From contig CAKQQT010000015.1 of NCBI GenBank assembly GCA_934271235.1, forward strand, positions 1 through 64,000: a DNA stretch of 64,000 bases. Reading direction: 5' to 3'. Shown here piece after piece: positions 60,894 through 64,000 of this stretch; position 1 is the stretch's first letter, and every line of letters begins with the position of its first letter. A program made the translations under genes and the position numbers. The DNA is from an uncultured Clostridia bacterium. Lineage in GTDB: Bacteria > Bacillota > Clostridia > Peptostreptococcales > Anaerovoracaceae. The notes below the pieces were generated by a model that made no database searches, was not told the DNA's origin, and saw only the letters and a list, made by a program, of their open reading frames with translations.

Positions 60894-61892
60894 ATGCAGA
60901 AAATCAAATTGGGGATCGTCGGTTACGGCAATCTTGGACGAGGCGTGGAGTGCGCGGCGATGCAGCACGCGGATATGGAAGTGACGGCGATCTATACACG
61001 GCGGGAGCCGGAGCGTTTGAGGGCTTTGACGCCGGGTGCGGATGTCTTGCCGATGTCGGCGCTGGACGCACAGGCGCTGGATGCGGGCAGGCCGGATGTT
61101 TTGCTGCTGTGCGGCGGGAGCGCGGAAGACCTGCCGCGGCAGAGCGCGCGTTACGCGCGGTATTATCATATTGTGGACAGCTACGACAATCATCGCAAGA
61201 TCGCGCAGCATATACGCAGAGTCGAAAAAGCCGCCGAGCGAGGCGGGAAACTGGCGGCGGTTGCCATCGGCTGGGATCCGGGACTGTTTTCCTTGAACCG
61301 CGCGATCGCGGAGATGGTGCTGCCTTGCGGACAAAATGAGACGTTTTGGGGCAGAGGAGTCAGTCAAGGACATTCCAATGCGATCCGTCAGGTGGCGGGC
61401 GTTCTGGACGGCAAGCAGTATACGGTACCGGTCCCGGCCGCGGTCGCGGCGGCACGCAACGGTCGCATCAGTTCGCTCACGGAAACGGAGAAGCATCTGC
61501 GGGAATGCTATGTTGTCGCGGAGGACGGCGCGGATCTCAACCGGATCGAGCATGACATCATGCATATGCCGGGCTATTTTGAAGGATATCATACGATGGT
61601 GCACTTTGTCAGTCAGGAGGAACTGGATCTTTATCACCGGGAAAATCCGCACGGCGGCATCGTGCTGCGGAAAGGACGGACGGGTGCCAACGCCGAACAC
61701 GACGCGCTGTATGAGTTCAAGCTCAAACTTGATTCTAATCCGGAGTTTACGGCGGGTGTGATGGTCTGCTATGCGCGGGCGGTCTATCGACTGGCAGCAG
61801 AGGGCGCGACGGGCTGCCGCACGATCTTGGATATTCCGATCGCCTACGCGTTTCCGGGCGAGCGTGAGGCGCTGCTGCATACGCTTTTATAA
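60894..61892 (+). CDS. ddh: meso-Diaminopimelate D-dehydrogenase
   Basis: 332 residues. Rossmann motif IVGYGNLGRGVE at the N-terminus, then IYTRREPERL, LLLCGGSAEDLP, VDSYDNHRKI, the substrate-binding AIGWDPGLFSLNRA and FWGRGVSQGHSNAIR, and HFVSQEELDLYHRENPHGG. These are specific to Ddh, which makes meso-diaminopimelate from tetrahydrodipicolinate and ammonia in one NADPH-dependent step, for lysine and peptidoglycan. The ATG at 60894 with GGGAGGG is chosen over one 16 codons upstream. It lies next to a MITE-like repeat. Confidence 0.95.
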   Translation: MQKIKLGIVGYGNLGRGVECAAMQHADMEVTAIYTRREPERLRALTPGADVLPMSALDAQALDAGRPDVLLLCGGSAEDLPRQSARYARYYHIVDSYDNHRKIAQHIRRVEKAAERGGKLAAVAIGWDPGLFSLNRAIAEMVLPCGQNETFWGRGVSQGHSNAIRQVAGVLDGKQYTVPVPAAVAAARNGRISSLTETEKHLRECYVVAEDGADLNRIEHDIMHMPGYFEGYHTMVHFVSQEELDLYHRENPHGGIVLRKGRTGANAEHDALYEFKLKLDSNPEFTAGVMVCYARAVYRLAAEGATGCRTILDIPIAYAFPGEREALLHTLL

Positions 61893-61931
61893 GCGGGAGC
61901 TGCGGCCGGAAGTTTCGGTCGGAAGCGATTG

Positions 61932-62804
61932 TCAGAAGATGCTTTTGGGTCCGGCCAGCGTGTGGCGGCAGACTTTGAGAAAGCTGTTTTCGTCGGCACA
62001 GAGGGTCCACTTGATAAGGCGGATCTGTCCGTAGACCAGTTCGACGCAGGTGATGGTGTTCGGATGGACACAGGATCCGGTGTTGATATAGCCCCAGTTT
62101 TCGCTTTCCGAAAGCGTAAGGGATGGGCGGTGCGTGTGCCCAGCGGCGAGGTAAGTTTGGCGGGCGCGCGCCCAGTTTTCCAGGCGCGCGCCGACCGCTT
62201 TGCGCCGATGATAGTTTTTGGCGGCGCTGGTGGGGTCTTTGATACCGGCCAGCTCCAGCGGTTTCCAGAGATAGCGGACAAGCCAGCGGGCGACCTGCCA
62301 GAGCTGATTGTTCAGCGGGTCGACCTGATGTCCGTGCAGCAGATGGACGCGCCGTCCGCCGATCGGCTCTTCGAGGATCAAGGATTCGACGGCGGATGGC
62401 AGGAAACCGGAAGCAGTACCGGCTGCAGGGTAAAACTTGGGACTGCTTTTTGCACGGTCATGATTGCCCCAGAGCAGAAACAGCCGTCCGGCTGCTGCAA
62501 AATCCGCCAGCCTGGCAAAGACATCGCTGTGGATCTCGGCAATGTCCGCGATCCTGCGATTTTCCCATAGTTCATCACCGTCACCGAGTTCTATGTAGGT
62601 AAAATCCCGCGCATAATAATAGTTGAGAGCCGCTTCGTACAGCGGCTTGTTGTTTAGAAAACTGTCGTTCCAAGTGCCGGTTCCGCGGTGGCAGTCGCTG
62701 AACAGGACCAGCCGTGGATAGTCGGCGAGACTGAGAATTTTTGGATCATGAAACGCGCGATCGATCTGACGATCGTAAAAGGCCTTTGTGAGATTGGATT
62801 GCAT
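61932..62804 (-). CDS. Metallophosphoesterase (calcineurin-like)
   Basis: 290 residues. The five metal-binding blocks are present in order: FSDCHRG (with Cys in place of the more usual Ile/Leu), LGDGDELW, GNHD, LLHGHQ and AAGHTHRP. The WxN-type loop and the KPLELAGIKDP region suggest the LpxH/UDP-diacylglucosamine-pyrophosphatase-like subgroup, but a lipid A role is unlikely in this organism, so the substrate is open. GGGGGATAT before the ATG. It is convergent with ddh. Confidence 0.85.
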   Translation of the reverse strand: MQSNLTKAFYDRQIDRAFHDPKILSLADYPRLVLFSDCHRGTGTWNDSFLNNKPLYEAALNYYYARDFTYIELGDGDELWENRRIADIAEIHSDVFARLADFAAAGRLFLLWGNHDRAKSSPKFYPAAGTASGFLPSAVESLILEEPIGGRRVHLLHGHQVDPLNNQLWQVARWLVRYLWKPLELAGIKDPTSAAKNYHRRKAVGARLENWARARQTYLAAGHTHRPSLTLSESENWGYINTGSCVHPNTITCVELVYGQIRLIKWTLCADENSFLKVCRHTLAGPKSIF

Positions 62805-62907
62805 ATTGGATATCCCCCTGCTGCCAGTCTATGCGAGGCGGACGCCGCAGGTGCGGGCACGGAGCACCCGTAGTAAAATGATACGAAAATTAATGGGAAA
62901 ATATGGA

Positions 62908-62936
62908 TTGACAAATAATGGAACTATTAATAAAAT
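62908..62936 (+). promoter_or_regulatory. Promoter of the broken Rpn gene
   Basis: TTGACA (62908-62913), 17-bp spacer, TAAAAT (62931-62936), in AT-rich DNA. Confidence 0.65.
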
Positions 62937-63005
62937 GTAAATATATTACACAATGTAATGGGATAGAATAGCGCTATTCTCCTGAGAATGAAAGGAGAAC
63001 CTAGA

Positions 63006-63903
63006 ATGAGAAAATATCAATTTTCAAACAGTCTGATGTTTGCCATTGTCATGCATGATCCGACCGCTTGCCGCGGATTCATTGAAAAACTATTTCCGGA
63101 GAGAAAAGTGAAAGCAATCTATTTTCCCGGAAAAGATGGAGAAATGCAGGAAACGGAAAGCAACTCCTTACAGGATGCAGTGCATGCTGCGGCAGCAGGA
63201 GTAGGAGTGGAAAAAGCAATCATTACCGGATTGGAATCCAAGTCGGTTCGTTTGGATGTCCTGTTTGAAGAAGATGATACGCTGTATGATATTGAATTAC
63301 AAATGAAACGCGAGGAAGAAATCGCGAAGCGAAGCAGATATTATCATATGGCAATGGCTAGACAAACATTGAAAAAAGGACAATCCTATAGTATGCTTAA
63401 AGCAAGCTATGTAATCTTTGTCTGCTGTTTTGATGCTTTTGACTTAGACGTGCCGATTTACCACTTTGAAATATTTGACAGTAATTTACAGTTGAAATTA
63501 GAGGATGGCTCACGTACAATGATCTTGGCACTGTGATTGGCGAGCGATAGCGAAGACAGAGCAGATGCAAGTCAGGTGCCCGAGCGAAGGCGATTGCCGA
63601 GACGAAAGACGAGAGCAGAGCCGTATCGCGTCCGGGCCAATAATTTTGAACACAAAATGTTCGAGAGAGAAAATTCCGGAAGAGTTGACGTCTTTTTATG
63701 AATTTGTAGATACTATTTTTCATATAAATACGGAAATCACACCTCATTACGCAGAGAAAATCGAAGCACTTGGCCGATGCCTAAAATTCTTTTGGGAAAC
63801 GAGTTTTTGTGCGAGATTTCCGGAGCGGAACATAGCGGTTGATGTTTTCCGGGAATATGAAGATGAAACCTGCATTACGGTTTATCAGAAGCGGAACTTA
63901 TAG
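63006..63903 (+). pseudogene. Rpn-type nuclease gene interrupted by a 110-bp repeat insertion
   Basis: Starts MRKYQFSNSLMFAIVMHDPT behind AAAGGAG. The PD-(D/E)XK core SVRLDVLFEEDDTLYDIELQ is intact and the frame runs to a stop at 63534-63536 (177 codons including the stop). After 110 bp of repeat DNA the homologous frame resumes as IILNTKCSREKIPEELTSFYEFVD and runs to 63903. In an uninterrupted protein GSRTMIL would lead directly into NTKCSREK. The flanks of the insert are CAATGATCTTG (63517-63527) and CAATAATTTTG (63638-63648), an imperfect 11-bp duplication. The gene is clearly more AT-rich than its neighbours, a sign of transfer. The C-terminal charged tail is also shorter than in the 24457 homologue. 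Confidence 0.75.
63528..63638. repeat. Family 3 repeat insertion (copy B with an extra partial unit)
   Basis: 63573-63638 matches the 66-bp repeat at 56147-56212. The preceding 63537-63570 (GATTGGCGAGCGATAGCGAA, then GACAGAGCAGATGCAA) resembles the middle and right flank of the same repeat with an internal deletion, so the insert is one partial plus one full unit. Confidence 0.6.
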
Positions 63904-63932
63904 AAATGTAATCCACAATGAAATGACATATG

Positions 63933-63972
63933 AAAGAGTTTTGCGGTTTGTAATCGAGAGACTCTTTTTTTT
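63933..63972 (+). terminator. Terminator after the broken Rpn gene
   Basis: AAAGAGT (63933-63939) with ACTCTTT (63961-63967) and further T to 63972. Confidence 0.65.
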
Positions 63973-64000
63973 GGTATTTTCGGCGGAAAGTTTAGTTGAC

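Noticed and set aside
61932..62804. Phosphoesterase considered as LpxH of lipid A synthesis
   Set aside because: Motifs are similar, but the rest of the window indicates a Gram-positive-type organism and no lipid A genes are present, so the specific name is not given.

Overview
The window looks like a chromosomal piece from an anaerobic, Gram-positive-type Bacillota, most likely a Clostridia-class gut or host-associated organism. The evidence is a PolC-type replicase, strong AGGAGG ribosome binding sites, consensus TTGACA/TATAAT promoters, a LexA box of the GAAC-N4-GTTC type, a type III glutamine synthetase, a choloylglycine hydrolase and a meso-diaminopimelate dehydrogenase. Coding DNA is moderately GC-rich. 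The intergenic repeats and the Rpn-type genes are clearly more AT-rich. No rRNA, tRNA or CRISPR array was seen.

Layout. 1-1400: gene-poor and repeat-rich, with the tail of an Rpn-type nuclease gene and one copy each of two terminal-inverted-repeat (MITE-like) families. 1.4-10 kb: lrgAB-like pair, a CmpB-like membrane protein, a secreted protein, DUF554 protein with a divergent LysR regulator, an SOS-controlled Y-family polymerase with its YolD-like partner, and a choloylglycine hydrolase. 10-16.5 kb: a BlaI-type repressor and two paralogous M56 (BlaR1-like) metalloproteases. Between the two proteases lies a compact unit with a LexA-box promoter, a 33-codon basic peptide and a convergent antisense RNA, which I read as an SOS-inducible type I toxin-antitoxin candidate. 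17-24 kb: complete pstSCAB-phoU-phoB-phoR operon behind a Pho-box array. 24-34.8 kb: Rpn nuclease, secreted nuclease, Xaa-Pro aminopeptidase, a VanR/VanS-like two-component system and a YfhO-GtrA-GT2 surface glycosylation operon. Direct repeats with an 11-bp period occur in front of both the regulator and the glycosylation operon. 35-41.9 kb: nitrogen assimilation, with a split glutamate synthase plus ANTAR regulator divergent from glnN, and attenuator-like hairpins in both leaders. 42-45.6 kb: MATE pump, RidA, ABC exporter. 45.7-55.9 kb: the classic pyrH-frr-uppS-cdsA-dxr-rseP-ispG-polC cluster. 56-60.4 kb: CarD-like regulator convergent with a zur-znuACB zinc operon. 60.4-64 kb: second copy of the second MITE-like family, ddh, a phosphoesterase, and an Rpn gene broken by a small repeat insertion.

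Most notable: (1) the predicted SOS-driven type I toxin-antitoxin module inserted between duplicated M56 genes; (2) a PolC that lacks the 3'-5' exonuclease domain normally inserted in its PHP domain; (3) several small repeat families, one of which appears to have inserted into an Rpn gene with an imperfect 11-bp target duplication; (4) a sequence-based link between the two-component system and the glycosylation operon. Coordinates are read by eye, and no database or folding program was run.
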